Source: Opisthocomus hoazin
Taxonomy: Eukaryota > Chordata > Aves > Opisthocomiformes > Opisthocomidae
Direction: 5' to 3'
Length of the DNA stretch: 64,000 nucleotides
Assembly: GCF_030867145.1 (NCBI RefSeq)
Contig: NC_134421.1
Span: 26,109,979-26,173,978, forward strand
Positions within the stretch are counted from its first letter, which is position 1, and each line of letters opens with the position of its first letter. The position numbers and the translations under genes are program-made. Shown piece by piece: positions 37,459-50,017 of this stretch. Under the pieces are notes generated by a model that saw nothing but the letters and a program-made list of their open reading frames with translations, ran no database searches and was not told the origin of the DNA.

Positions 37459-39589
37459 TGTCCCTGTTTTCTTCATTTATCTTTAGTAGCAACCATTTGC
37501 TCCACTTTTTGAGTCACCTAAGCTATTTTATCCAACAATCATTTCCAGCTTCCAGAAGGCTCCCCTCCTATCACCTTGCAGTATCTGAGGTTTTTTATAT
37601 GTCTACTGCTGTCTTAGAAGACTGAGGCTTTTCTGTCAACTACATCTTTTCCTCTTCTCCCACTCCAAATTGTGTGTTCAGTTCAGGTCCAGTGTGACTA
37701 TAGAGGACATGGAAATGATTTTGAGAATGTTGGAAGGTAACCATCAGGTGTACTACTTAGCTGTGAAGCCCACACTAGACCAGATCAGCTATGGGTCATT
37801 ATTTTGGCCAGCTCTGCTAATACACAGCAAGAATTATGAAACTATTTGCATTTTTTTACATAAAACAAGCACAGACATTCATTTTACTGGCCAGAAAAGT
37901 CAAGTAACATACCTGCGAAGACCTTGTTGTGATGAGATACAGCTTAACAGAGATATGGCAGAGGACATTGTGCGCGTTGTCTTCATATACAAGTGTGTGC
38001 TTGTGTGTATGTGTACCTACATATTAGCAAAAGAAATACTGTCCATTTATCTGACCTTTTCCCTGTTTCCCCAGACCCTTTCATCTGGTCATACAAAACT
38101 GTACTGTTTTAGTAAGATTTAGCTTTCTATATTACCAGTCTCCATGAGCATCTGTAATAGTGAATCTGAGCAATCCTTTCTCATTCACACCTGTTGCCAA
38201 CCACATTTGTTGGGTAAAAGTTTAGCTGAGGAAGATGAGTCAGAGAGACTTTCAGTATCCTCAAAGGGGCAGATGCACTTCTAACAGAAAAGCACTGAAG
38301 TGCTTAAGTGAGCAGAAATCAGGTTTACAAGCACCATGCTTCAGATATTTTAACACTCACTCTATCTAAATAAAGACTTTACTTTTCACAGTAAATGTCA
38401 GCTCCTTCTTTCACATTAAGACATGCCTTGGAAAGTGGTGCAAATAGTACATTATGTTTCTTCACACACCACTGAAAGCTGCTAATAAGGCATCAAAAAT
38501 GTTTTAGCACAGCATATCTTCTTTTGCCTTCTGCCTTGTTGAATGCTCAGAAGAGATCTTGTTTATAATCTGTATCCATTCAGGTCACAGAAATATGGAT
38601 TTCGGGACGAGGTCAGAGAACCACGCATTGAAGTAGGCTGTCTGATTTGCCACAATTATGCTAGATACATGAAGAAAATCTATTTTTTTCAAAGACCAGT
38701 TCTACATTACTTTCTTTAAGAGAATATAAATTTCTGGAGTTTCTCTCTAAACTTCTGTCTGTGAAGTCTGTTTGATAAAAGCTATGGTTCCCAATGCCAC
38801 TCCTTGATCTTACACTGAAGGAGAAGTTTTGTAGAGATTCAGATGTTTCTCATCAGTATTTTTTTGCCCCAAAGGACATGAAAACACAGGGTTCAGAAAT
38901 GTAGGCTTACAGATTTTTTTCCATGAAGTCTCATACCAGCGATCTCAGATCATTTCAGTTTCTGGACACAGTGAGTGGGTTCTCAACAGACATCTTACTG
39001 TTCTTTTTCTATGATGTCCTCAACATTCAAAGGAAACCTGACTTAGAGTGCTGGCCACGCAGAAATCATCCAGGTTTGAACCCTGAAGACTTGCACATTT
39101 TGCTAAAATGCAGGGACTGGGGTTTTCTGCAACCACATACCCTCATTTGACCTTCTGTATTCCTTCCAGTTGTAAAACCATGCTATGTGAACAACAAACA
39201 GAGCAACAAACCAGAGCCATGTAGAGTAAAAAGAACAGAACGGACTAAGAATGGAAATACAGAGAAAAAAAAGATCAAAACTACTAAAGAAAAAACATTA
39301 TGAATAACTAAATTTATTCTTTGCAAGATAGCTTAGTCCATGTGCAGCAATACTTCAGTCAAGCTTTCATTATGTAGTCATAGTTTGTACTAGAACAGTC
39401 TTCTTAATTGTCCTAAATAATATAGAATTATTTAAAAAACATATTCCTTAGACTGTTCAAAAAGTAATTTCCATACTTTATTTTAGTAATAAGTAATTAC
39501 TTCAATAGAAGAAAGAAACAGGGAAACAGATCATATTTAAACCCTCTAAACAAAGGTGAATTTTCCTTATAGCGTAATCTTCTCGATGC

Positions 39590-39645
39590 AAGTGTTAAAT
39601 AGTGTCAGATGTTAGTGTTAAACGTTAGTGTTAGATATTAGTTTT
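39590..39645. repeat. Degenerate short tandem repeat
   Basis: Repeated variants of GTTAGTGTTA (AGTGTTAAATAGTGTCAGATG, then TTAGTGTTAAACG, TTAGTGTTAGATATTAG) over about 55 bases. Confidence 0.6.
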
Positions 39646-41270
39646 CAGTATTTCTAGTGCTCAAAATATCTCATTCCCATGGGAAACCATCAAATCTGAT
39701 CTATTACCACTGCAATCATGAGCAATAATGAAGCCTATACAAAATTACTTTCTAATTCTGTTTTCTCTAATTCAAAACTCTTTTGTGGAATAAGGAATTA
39801 CTTTCAAGTCTTTCTGTCTGTCTTTGTTTCTTTGGGGGTGTAAAGAATGTAAAGAGATGGCTAGTTGACAGTTATTTTTCTGAAAGGAATGTTTTGCTAC
39901 ACTTCTGAAAGATTATCAGAGTATGAATGATACAGAGGATTGTGACGGGGTTCTGGGTAAGCTGTATATCAACATTCAAAGCAATAGATCTGAATTCTGA
40001 ATCTGCAAATATTGGTTTTAACAATATATACATCTTGGACGCAAACGATACAAAGAGAAAGTAACAAATCTGTATTTAAGAGCTAGTGGGAAGAGAAGTA
40101 ATCTGTATAACTATTGACTAATGTAATTTTAGTAGAATTTGAGGCTTTCAATTGAAAATTTAACTGGATACATGTAAAATGTGATAAAAGTCAATTCATA
40201 TATGACTCAATATTTTTCTCTGACAACTTTTTTTAATACATGCTAAAGTCACTATATATATTTTATTTATATTTCACTAATACTCATTTGAGCTCTATTA
40301 GGTAACTTGCCAAGTGAATCAGAGTAAATAACGTTACAGGAATTTGAAGTAGGACAAAGAATTAGTACTATAGTGGCTGAGAATGAGTAGATCAGAGATG
40401 GAAAATATCAAGGTACATTAATAATTATATTCATAAAGATTCATTCTTTTTTCAATACTTTCATAAATTGTAATAAATGTTCTCACCACGGTAAAAAAAA
40501 ACTACCAGGGAAAAGAACATAGAGTAGAGACGATAAGCAGTGCAATGTATACACACCTATAAATGTAAGTCTCTTCTTACCTTTCAAGAATGAAATGAGC
40601 TGCTGCTTTATGATAAGGCCTGCTCCTTGGAGCGAAGTTTTATTCTGTTCTTTTTCACAGCCCTTGAAAGATCTTCCTTGCCTCCAGCATGGATGCCATC
40701 ATGATGTCTTCTAATTCTGAGACCAGCATGGGAAAATGGTGCTAATTTGCCTGGGAGACAGACTCAAACCTGGGCAGATTGGTGTTGATAACCCTAAACT
40801 ATTAACAGCAATCTGTATTTCTGCCTTACTGAGTACTGATATTCCTGGCTCTGCACAGCCTACTGAATGATTGAACTGACTCTGGTGTCATTCCTGACCC
40901 TTGTCACCCACTCTCTCCTTCTCCTGATCAGCTTTCTTTAGTTGTTAGAGCTTCAGCTTAAAAACTATCAATTTGAAACCTCTGTTTCAAGCCGCTTTTC
41001 TTGATTCAAGGAAAGTGCTGGGAATGGGGGCAAGTTGGTTGCCCTTACTATCCTCTGCTGGGAACTCCCCTTTGTTTCAGAATATTCTGTCTTCTAGTTC
41101 ACACAGCCTACTAAAGTACGCTTTAGTGCTCAACTAATACTAACCTAGCATAACTTAACTCAGTATTAGATTCCCTTTCCTCCTATCTCCCTGACTTTCC
41201 GGTCCCTTTCTCCCTCCCTCCCTCTGAATACACGACCCACGCCTCAGCCAGCTCTGACGCTCTTTGGTTG

Positions 41271-41321
41271 GAGCCAAAGAAGAATACCCAGAATACCCAG
41301 AGCCAAAGAAGGAATACCCAG
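41271..41321. repeat. Short interspersed tandem cluster
   Basis: Three copies of GAATACCCAG are interleaved with two copies of GAGCCAAAGAAG or a close variant in 51 bases, the result of local slippage or duplication. Confidence 0.75.
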
Positions 41322-42714
41322 TTAACATCTTCCCACATTTTCTCGCTAAAAGTCCTTTATTTGTCTGTATTTTTTTTTCCATTTGCTTGTTCTCTTACAG
41401 TCCCTTTCAGTTTCAACTCTCTAACACAGAAATCTGTAAAACCACAAAGGTAAAGTGGAGGCACATGTAATATTTATAAAAAAACACAAATTATAATGTT
41501 CATATCTCCCTCATTGTCCACAGGCAGGGTCTTGGAATAGTAACTTTTAACTTCACTATAATGAAAAAAATTGCCTTTAGTAAATGGAAAATTTTGAGGA
41601 GAATGAAAGTTAAGTATTCACCAAGGATTTCAGTTTCAAAAGCAGCTGCAATCTTAGTACTTCAGTGCCTTCTGCATATTAAAGACAATCATTTAGAAAT
41701 TTGTGTCATTATTGTCTATTTCTGCAGCAAACGGCAAAAGTACCATAGTACCATAGTATTCTGCAGTTACATATCCCAATAAATTATACTTTATTTGCTG
41801 TGAAATGCAAGAATAATTTGAATAAACTCTTCATTCGTGCATACATACACATATACCTTTGCTTCATGTGGTGTTATTTTTGATTCCCTCTTTTTGAACA
41901 GAACAAAAGGCACGTTGTCTCTTCCAAATAGCTCTTTATTTAAAAGATCATTAAATAAGATACCAAAACACAACAACAGCTGCAGTATATGGGTTACACA
42001 ACTACCTTAAGGATTTGGTAATACACAAAAATAACCAGGATATTTCATTCATGCAAGAACTATTAAGTAAGCTTTTTCTAAGACCTTCTCTATACCTGCT
42101 ATAAAATAGGAAATCTTTTTTTTTTTTTTTATGAGGAGGATTGTTTTTGAACCTTAGGGACTATGCATTGAATCAACTAAATGTATTTTTTCGCATCCTA
42201 ATAAAAGGCTTTATGATATTAGATTCTAGGAACAGTTGTCTTCAAATGCATACAAACAATATGGTTTTGAAAAAAAATTTTGGAGGAACCACAGCATTCA
42301 TTCCAGACAAAATGATTCCCAAGTCATATTGCTCTGTGACAACTTTCCATAAGAAAACAATGCACATACTAGCTCCCTTTTTTCTTTTTCTTTTTTGTGT
42401 GTGTACACATTTATTTTAGACCTTTAGTCAAATATTTACAGTGTTAAAAATATCTTAAATTCTAAAATATTTGATTACAAAAATCTGTTATGCAGCTTGG
42501 ATTTTTAAATAATGTATCAGAAAAAGCTGCAATAATGATGTCAAGATTGTCTTTTAGGATGTTTCCAGTCTACCCTCAAGAACAGATTCACTGACGTACA
42601 AACCCAGCAGTTTTTCATTCACATACTGTTACCACTTTGTTAAGCAGCTTAGACACTACATCTGAACAGAGGTCCTCAGGCTGCTGGCAGTCATTTCTGA
42701 AAGCAATATGCAGA

Positions 42715-43209
42715 CTATCTGAGAAGCGCCTTATGTACACATAAGAGAAACATATCCTGCAAATGATTCCTACAACTGAACTTCAACAGTAAGATTGAAA
42801 ATGGTTCCAGACGAATACTGCACTTTAGCTTTTGAGACAAAACAGACTGGTACTTGACCCACTGGGAGCTCAAACAGACAAATGCTATTCCTTGGTAATT
42901 CAAGTCCAGTTGTGTATAGCCCCATTTTTTCCTTCTGTACGAGGGGATGTGAGGAGTCTCCTGAGACAACAGCTGTATGCTTTCATCTACTTGGAAAAAG
43001 CAAGCCTTAGATGAGCAACTAAGAGCTCCTGAAGGCTTTATGTTTCTGAATAGCTGACACCCCTCCAAAAGTTCCTGGGTGGCTCCCATGCCATTTCCCC
43101 GTATTGCCACCTCAGTGGAGTCTTTCGGCCAGCCAAAGCTTGCCTGGTAACAAGGTACCACAAAGTTCTTCCTAGCCCACTGTTTGATTATTGGGCCTGT
43201 CAGACCCAT
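42715..43209 (-). other. Unrecognised 164-codon open reading frame
   Basis: An open frame on the - strand from ATG at 43209 to a stop at 42715, open upstream to about 43,250. It reads MGLTGPIIKQWARKNFVV at the start and is of mixed, protein-like composition with eight cysteines, without obvious low complexity. It lies in a modestly less AT-rich island. No signal peptide, transmembrane segment or domain is recognised. It might be a chance frame, an exon of an unknown gene or a remnant of an old insertion. There is no promoter or splice evidence. Confidence 0.2.
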
Positions 43210-43439
43210 CCAAGTATCCAGGATCTGACAGGTTTTGAAATCTGATCATCAACGTTGTGCTTTTGTGTCTGTCTTAATGTGACATCTGCTGGATTAAAGA
43301 GATTGGATGAGAATATCAATTTTCAGTGGCAATGAACAATTATGTTTTAGCTCCTCTTGTTGACAAAGCTTAAAAGCACGATTCAGATGCTGCCTGGCAG
43401 TCCAGTAAATAAAGTGAAATAAAAATCATTTGATGTCTA

Positions 43440-43512
43440 TTTATTACTTTATTTAGATGTCAGGGCTATTTATTCATTTATTTATTTACCCATGTATCTA
43501 TTTATTTATCTG
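43440..43512. repeat. (TTTA)n-like imperfect tetranucleotide tract
   Basis: Interrupted TTTA/ATTT units over about 70 bases, including ATTTATTCATTTATTTATTT and a second run ending near 43,512. Confidence 0.8.
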
Positions 43513-46500
43513 CATGTTTTTTCAGCCTCATTCCCAGCTTCTGAATGCTTGAATTTGGTAGCAATAAAAAACTCATTCCCCAGGTTCCTTGTGAAGGCCT
43601 TGTGTGGACATCAAGGTACAAGTTCTGACTTTTATTTTGCAGGTTCTCTGCAACTCTTGTTTTATGACTGCCTTCAGTCAGTCCAATACTTTGGATGTGG
43701 AGAACATCAATGACCTGCCTGCAACCTTGGGGAATTTCAGAAGAACCTGCTCCTCTTTCTGCCCTCTTACACTCCAGCATTATAATGGTGGCTTGCATCT
43801 TCAATTTGATACCATATAGTGCAAATTAATAACTAATCTTGGGGAAAAAACAATAAAGATCAAGACCAATTTTTCATGTGTCCATTGTGTGTTAGTTAAT
43901 AGCAGGGTATGAGGCATAGCCACAATCATACATTGCAAAATTAAATCTCTTTTAAACTGCAAACTCCACATTTCATCCACTCTGTTCACACCACATTCAT
44001 TAAACTCTTACCTAAAACATAGAACAAAGTTTAGATTTATAACAGAAAAGAGAGAAAACACCAAATTTTATAATACACCACAAGCAAGACTCTAGAAAGC
44101 TGAAGACTTATTTCATCACCACATTTAACCTTGAAAACAGAAACTATTATATCTTATGTTTCTTTTAAAGAAAAACTAACAAATATATGATTCAGAGATG
44201 ATAAAATTACTCATTTCTCTATGTTTTTCTTCTCTTGTATAGGGCATTTTTAAGATTATGGCTGATAATTATTAAAAATATAAAAAATAAAATTAAATTT
44301 CAGTTACATTTAATTCTACATTAGAAATAACTGACAGGTTTCTGCAATTGCTCTGTGTAACTATAGCTAATATTTTAGGAGTATAAGAAATAACTAAGTG
44401 TCCAAATAATTGTTATAATTATTCATCTATGAACTTTGTAAAAACATCAGCATGAAATATGTAGGAAAAATGTACTCCTCCGTGGAGACAGAAAACGACA
44501 GCAAATCTCTCAGTAATTGCCTTTATAAAACAAAATTGTCCATATCAAGAGGCAGTTCTTTAAGCCAAGGTAGAAATCTGAGTTAACGGTCTTCAAAACA
44601 ACATTTTTAAACTTAAGGTAATTATGAGCTGCAGAAAAAAAAAGAAAAAAGAAAATCTGTCTGAAGTTACAAATGTTTACAAATTGTAGGGGCCTCCTTG
44701 AACTTCATTCAGGACCCTTCGCCGCTGGAAATACTTCACTGACATTGCAGGCAATGTACAGGTAGGGCCAAGGCAGGTACCCTGAGGATTCCACTGACAG
44801 AACGTGTGGAATAGAGACAAATATGCATAAGTCTGCCCATTTTTTTGCTGCCATCATCCAAAAAGGAGGGAAGGCTTCAATTCTACAGCAGTGTGGTCAT
44901 CAGGAGGTAGCAACAGCTAGAAGTGGCAGGCGATTTCAAGAAAATAAGGGTCTCCCAGACGTCAAAATACCTCTTAACAGCTCTGTGCATCTGGCTTAAT
45001 CGTACGGTTGAAGTGTGCTTTCTAGCATTTTAATGCTGCTGTGCTTGCTTTTCACCAATGACCAGCAAGCTGAAATGCCAGCATTGCCTTTTGTATGTTT
45101 ACTGACCACGTTACAATTATGGATATTGTTTCCTTGTCTAGTTAGGACTGTTTCTCACTCTGGATAACGTTCTTCTGACATCTCCCTAAACAACTCCATC
45201 AGAGGCGAGGGAATAACTGACCAAGCTACGTCCTGCCGTACTTTAAGCTCTGCCTCCTCCGGTGACACAGAGTAGCTGACCGGGTGTGGACTCACAGCGT
45301 GCTGAAAGGAAACGGGTTATTTTAAGCCATTTTCAGCCAGTCAGTCTGGCTAATCTGCTAACTCTGCACTGCAAGGAATGAGTACACAGTCTCAGGGTAA
45401 GTTCCACTCCAGTGTGGAGCACGAGACAAGGGTGGAACAGTTAATCAACATCATTTGAGGTCCTCTGCCATAACTCTGAATATCTAAATCATCTCCAAAA
45501 TGAAACATAGAAGGGTGCTTTTGTTGTCAAAAGATTTAATGTTCTCCATCAGATGACAACCATATTACCTTAACCTACTTCTTTTTTTAAACTCATACTC
45601 TTACACTGAACACAAGAGAAAAATATCATGGCAACCTATTTCTTTTTGTCTTACTCTTCTGTGTTCCCCATGAAATAGTGGTCTGAAGTTTCTTTTCTTT
45701 TTTCCTTATATATTGCTATCAGTGTATTTTGGAACAAACTGTATTCTGCTTTGTTATTTCAGACCAACAGGTAATTTAGAATTTAGAGTATCCATAATAG
45801 GACTAGGGAGCTTGTAGGTTTGTTGGAAAGGGGGATGTTTCTCAGCCCCTTGAGAGCATACTGTGTCTCCAGTCTAATTCTACAACAGTTTCATTAAAAA
45901 AAAATGAATCTTATAGAACCTTATTTAAGCAAAGCCCTTAAGCACATTAAGCATTTAAAGCATTCAGACCAATTGTGCTTAAGTGCTTTGCTGTATTCAA
46001 GTCATAACGATTATTACAGTAATTAGTGTGTGCTCAGTTATATCTTGTAGCCATGTGCATTTAGTGGCTATTGAATAAATAAACTGATTAATAACATTTG
46101 CAGTGAGAAAAGGAAATATAATTAACTGTAAAAAAACCATCTCTCACCATGTAACACTGTTGGTATCACCATTGCTATGTGTATGTTTTTACTATGCATA
46201 TCCCTGTACATGTTTATAATAGTTGACAGAAAATCTGACCTGTGAGGGCATCTGGAAATTCTCTGAGTGTTTTTTTTCTGGAAATTTCTTGGAATAGCAT
46301 TGCTTTGAGGAAATACCTCAAACAGAAAACAGGTAACTTTTCAAAAGCAATGTCTGTCCCATTTTTTGCCTCCTGGCCTGAGCATCCAGGCTTCAGGGGT
46401 CTTGGACTGTCCTTCTATTTTGACTGTTGTTGTGACCCCCAGTTTTTTCAGACTGCTTTCCTCCAGACTGGAACCCAGGACCATTAAGATCCCGAGCCTC

Positions 46501-47376
46501 ATGTAAACACAAGAGCAGGAAAATGTGTAAATTTCAGGTGGCACTTGATACCTCACAGCTTGAGAACAATTTTTTCCATGCTGGGACCTTCTCTCTTCAT
46601 CAGCTTCCAAGGCTGTCTTTAACCCCTGAAACTACCTGTTGTTACTACAAATGTGTCAAGGGAGGGAAAGGAAATGCCTTTTAATTCTAAGTTTGAGATG
46701 TTCTAATTTTAATTTTTCTTTCAAATATTTGTCCCAGTTTTTTAATGTAACCAGACTGGTATTTTGACTTTAACAGTGACAGCACAGGAGCATGAATCAG
46801 CTTTTTTTTTGTCTTTATTTTTTTTTCCTAAACATTCATAAATTAGGTAAACAGTTTAAATTCCTTCACTGATTTAATAAACTGTTTTCCTTATTTAGTC
46901 AGTGATACAGAAGACTCCAAAGCACATCTGGGTTTGTTCTCACTAGTGTTAAAGTCCCATTTATATATTGTTTTCCTAAATTATGACTCTTCAGTGGCAC
47001 ATTAGGAGTCAAGAACTTAAAATTCATTTACAAGCAGGTTATTTAAAATACATATTTTGAAACTGCCATTTAATAGTTAACTGGCAGTATTTCCTTCCTT
47101 CCTTAGGCCTAATCCTTAATAAATTGAACTTTGAAATTGAATAAATAAAATTAAAAATTGTGCAGTTCTGAATAGTGTATTATTCAAAAATTTTATAAGC
47201 ATATATATATTTGAGGTGTTGCGCTAAGAAATTATAAGATCCTCAGCAGGGTTTACAAACAATATCAATTTACTTGTTGTATGTCATGTGCTTTATAAAA
47301 TGGGAAAAGACTACAATATTGTTGGAAATACTTTGATATCTCAGTTTCGTACAATACATCATGCTTAGAAACTAGA

Positions 47377-47382
47377 TTTATT
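47377..47382 (-). terminator. Candidate NTS polyadenylation signal (AATAAA)
   Basis: TTTATT on + reads AATAAA on -, about 205 bases past the NTS stop codon. It is the first canonical signal downstream of the stop. Its use is inferred from position only. Confidence 0.5.
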
Positions 47383-47586
47383 TGCAAATGTATTGGTCCA
47401 ATTAATCTCAAGTAGGAAAAAAATCACAATCAAGAAACAGCAATTGCAAAAAAAGACACAGTTATGTTATCATCTTGATGATTTTCCATAATGTATTTTC
47501 ACACAAGTATGATCTTAGATTTAAATAAGATAACCATAATGCACAGTTACCTATAAACTAAATATACATTGTTTTCTTCTGCTGCA

Positions 47587-47733
47587 TCAGTAATAAGAAC
47601 TTCTCTTGAGTATGTATGGTCTTCTAGCTTTGTTCACATGTAGCTGCCGTTTCAGAATATAGGGATTTTTTCTTTTCATTATTTCCTTGTCCTGGCTTGA
47701 GTTGTCTAGATCAAAAGCATCTTGCTGAAGTAA
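47587..47733 (-). CDS. NTS: NTS exon 4: neuromedin N/LANT-6 and neurotensin peptides
   Basis: The last coding exon of the neurotensin/neuromedin N precursor. The acceptor is CTACAG (CAG at 47734-47736) and the TGA stop is at 47587-47589. It encodes residues 117-164. Lys-Arg at 136-137 precedes KNPYIL (138-143), then Lys-Arg, then neurotensin QLHVNKARRPYIL (146-158), then Lys-Arg and the short tail SSYY. Prohormone convertases cut at the dibasic pairs in the secretory pathway, and the N-terminal Gln of neurotensin becomes pyroglutamate. KNPYIL equals LANT-6, the peptide known from chicken intestine, where mammals have KIPYIL. The neurotensin sequence is identical to the chicken peptide as I know it. 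The shared PYIL C-termini are the receptor-binding part. Confidence 0.98.
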   Translation of the reverse strand, partial: LLQQDAFDLDNSSQDKEIMKRKNPYILKRQLHVNKARRPYILKRSSYY

Positions 47734-49792
47734 CTGTAGGATGCAAGAAGACACACAATGTTGTCAGCTTTTTTTGATAATGAAGTTTATAAACTCCTAG
47801 AAAGTTTTACAGAATTTCATCTGCCACCAAGGAAAATCTTTATTATAATAGTTGTGAGTTTAAAAAAAAGAAAAAAAAAGTCCAAAACTGAAGACATGAA
47901 ACAAAGATCAAGCTAAAGATGAGCTGAGCTGAATCCTACAGAGGTGATATTTAGATTCCACTGAAACAAATGAGATCATTGGTTTTGACTAGAGAGAGAA
48001 GCTGGCATTTCCTTCTTGGACTAAAACTCAATTTGACTGAAAACTTCCGAATGATTGTCACTCTGTAATCACTCATTTAGGCTAAACACCTCCTAAAACA
48101 CCCACTGCTTGCTGGTTTCAGCTTTTGAGCAATATTTTAATCTGCAACTTGCTACAGCTAAAAAATTAAATGTGTAATTAACAAGAAATGACATAAAGCA
48201 CAAGAAAGCCAAAATTTTGACAATCAAAATTTCTTATATAACTGTGTTTTGAGTTTTACTTGGAGTTTTTAACTTTTTTTTCAGATTGGTTTTTGCTTTA
48301 TCTGTTAAGGTTTCATCCATTCTCTCACCACTTTCTTCCATGTTTAATTACCGTTCTATTGCCTGGCTGAAAGGCATTAAACTGAAAACATTTTTATACT
48401 CACCTCAGTATTTCCCTAAGCAATCAAATGCTGTTACTCAGTTATTTACTTAATACATGAGTGCTCATCTAAATTCTGTTGAAATGAATGGAAAGACTCT
48501 CATGGTTCCAACAGACTTAAGAGTCAATCCTGGATGAATAAGAACGCAAGAACTTCTTTCATTACATAAATTGCTTATTTCAAGCCTTCTTCAATCCTTC
48601 TACCTCTGGCTCTATCTCTTCTTCTTTCATTGTGCCTTATAAACCTCCGCACTGTGTAAGTGTGTTCCTAAGTGGAGAGAGGAATTTTTTTTTTCAATTT
48701 CACATGCAGTACTGTTAGAAGTGATGATTCCCAACCACCACAAGAGGTGGTGTAACTGCAAAGTAAGGAACTGTGACTAAGCTATATGGGCTAATGAATA
48801 TAGTCAGTTCTATGGTAGCTCCTTTTCAGCAATAAATGTACTGATGGAGTGAGTCCTCAGAAAATTTTGGTTCTCCAAGATGTTGCAGTCTGTTGTACCA
48901 GCCATCCTAGATAATACGAAGGATTGAGAATAAGCCTGCAAATACAGAGCTGTGATTCACCAAACAAAAGAGCATCAAGATTTGGTCAGACTGTCCATAA
49001 ACCTGCAATAGCTGAAAAAATTGAGTTTACTGGAAAGTGGGTAGTGATATTGAGATATCTTTTTTTGCTACACAAAACAGCTTTTAGTGTAAGATATAAC
49101 AACGCAAGTGGATTGAACCCAGTGTGCCTCTATGTGATCACAGCACTAAGATAAATATCATAAATGGACTATAAACAGTCGCTATTTAAGAACAGCTATA
49201 CATACAATCACATTGTCAACCTCCAAGGTCCTCTTTAGGTGTGGGGAAGTGAAAAGCAAGAGTTCCCCTGCTACTGGTTTCCTAGCAATGGTAAGAAGCC
49301 CAGAGTACCTGGGAATATTACACGTACACATGGGCATGTGTCCATGCATTTTGAATTCAGTTTGCCTTAGGGCCTTAAAAGGGTTTTCAGAACTCTGCCT
49401 ACATTTAGTTATGGCTCAATAAATCTGCAGTAACTTCAGGTCTGTTAAGCAGGTATTAATTTTGTGTTCTGGCACAGAGCTCACTTTCATGTGTTTGGTT
49501 GGTTGGTTCCTTGGAATAGCTACAAAGAGTGAAGAAAGTATGTAGTTAAGAATAGTTCTCATTTCTCCATGGGTCGTTACAAAAACCCGACACTCAGCTT
49601 ATCACAAACTACGTTAATTCTCAACTCTTTCAATAAGAGGCATATTAGAGGTATCAGAGGAAATAGAAAAGGGAGGGAAAACTCAGACAATGTGAGGGGG
49701 GTTACATGGATATGGATTTTAAAATGTCACTACCAACAGAGCCTGAGAGTTTAACAGCAGTTGAAACATGCATTTGTGACAGTTTGTTTTAC
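47734..49792. other. NTS intron 3
   Basis: Intron on the - strand with donor GTAAAA at 49792 downward and acceptor CTACAG at 47739-47734. AT-rich, with no repeat recognised. Confidence 0.8.
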
Positions 49793-50017
49793 CTCCCAAT
49801 GCTGAAAGGCTCTGCTGTGGCAAACTTTTTGGAGTTGATATACTGTCAGCATCGCTTCCAAGCTGAAGCCATCCAGAGCAGCAGGGAACTGCCTTCCTGA
49901 AATGAGATCCTCTTCATCTACCTCTACTGTTTCCCCCACTTGGTTGTTTATGTTGTTGACAAGATTGCAGATATTTAGCAGGGTCATTTTCCAGTAAGGA
50001 AGTTTTGCTCTGTTAAT
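49793..50017 (-). CDS. NTS: NTS exon 3: conserved precursor body
   Basis: 225 bases, exactly 75 codons, phase 0 at both ends, encoding residues 42-116. The acceptor TATTTTCAG lies at 50018 upward and the donor GAG/GTAAAA at 49793/49792. It begins INRAKLPYWKMTLLNICN and ends ALDGFSLEAMLTVYQL then QKVCHSRAFQHWE, blocks strongly conserved among neurotensin precursors. Cys58 and Cys107 match the two conserved cysteines. The acidic run EVDEEDL lies at about 73-79. At residues 82-84 the bird sequence reads GRQ, where the human precursor, as I recall, has a dibasic RRK. The role of this region is as spacer/chaperone part of the prohormone; large extended peptide forms are known in mammals. Confidence 0.97.

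Larger units (their letters stand above)
35177..47376. other. Intergenic DNA between MGAT4C and NTS
   Basis: Long AT-rich intergenic stretch. It contains (CT)n at 37434-37458, a degenerate GTTAGTGTTA array at about 39,590-39,645, a short repeat cluster at 41271-41321, a (TTTA)n-like tract at about 43,440-43,512 and a 164-codon frame at 42715-43209 on -. No transposon or conserved gene is recognised. Confidence 0.6.
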
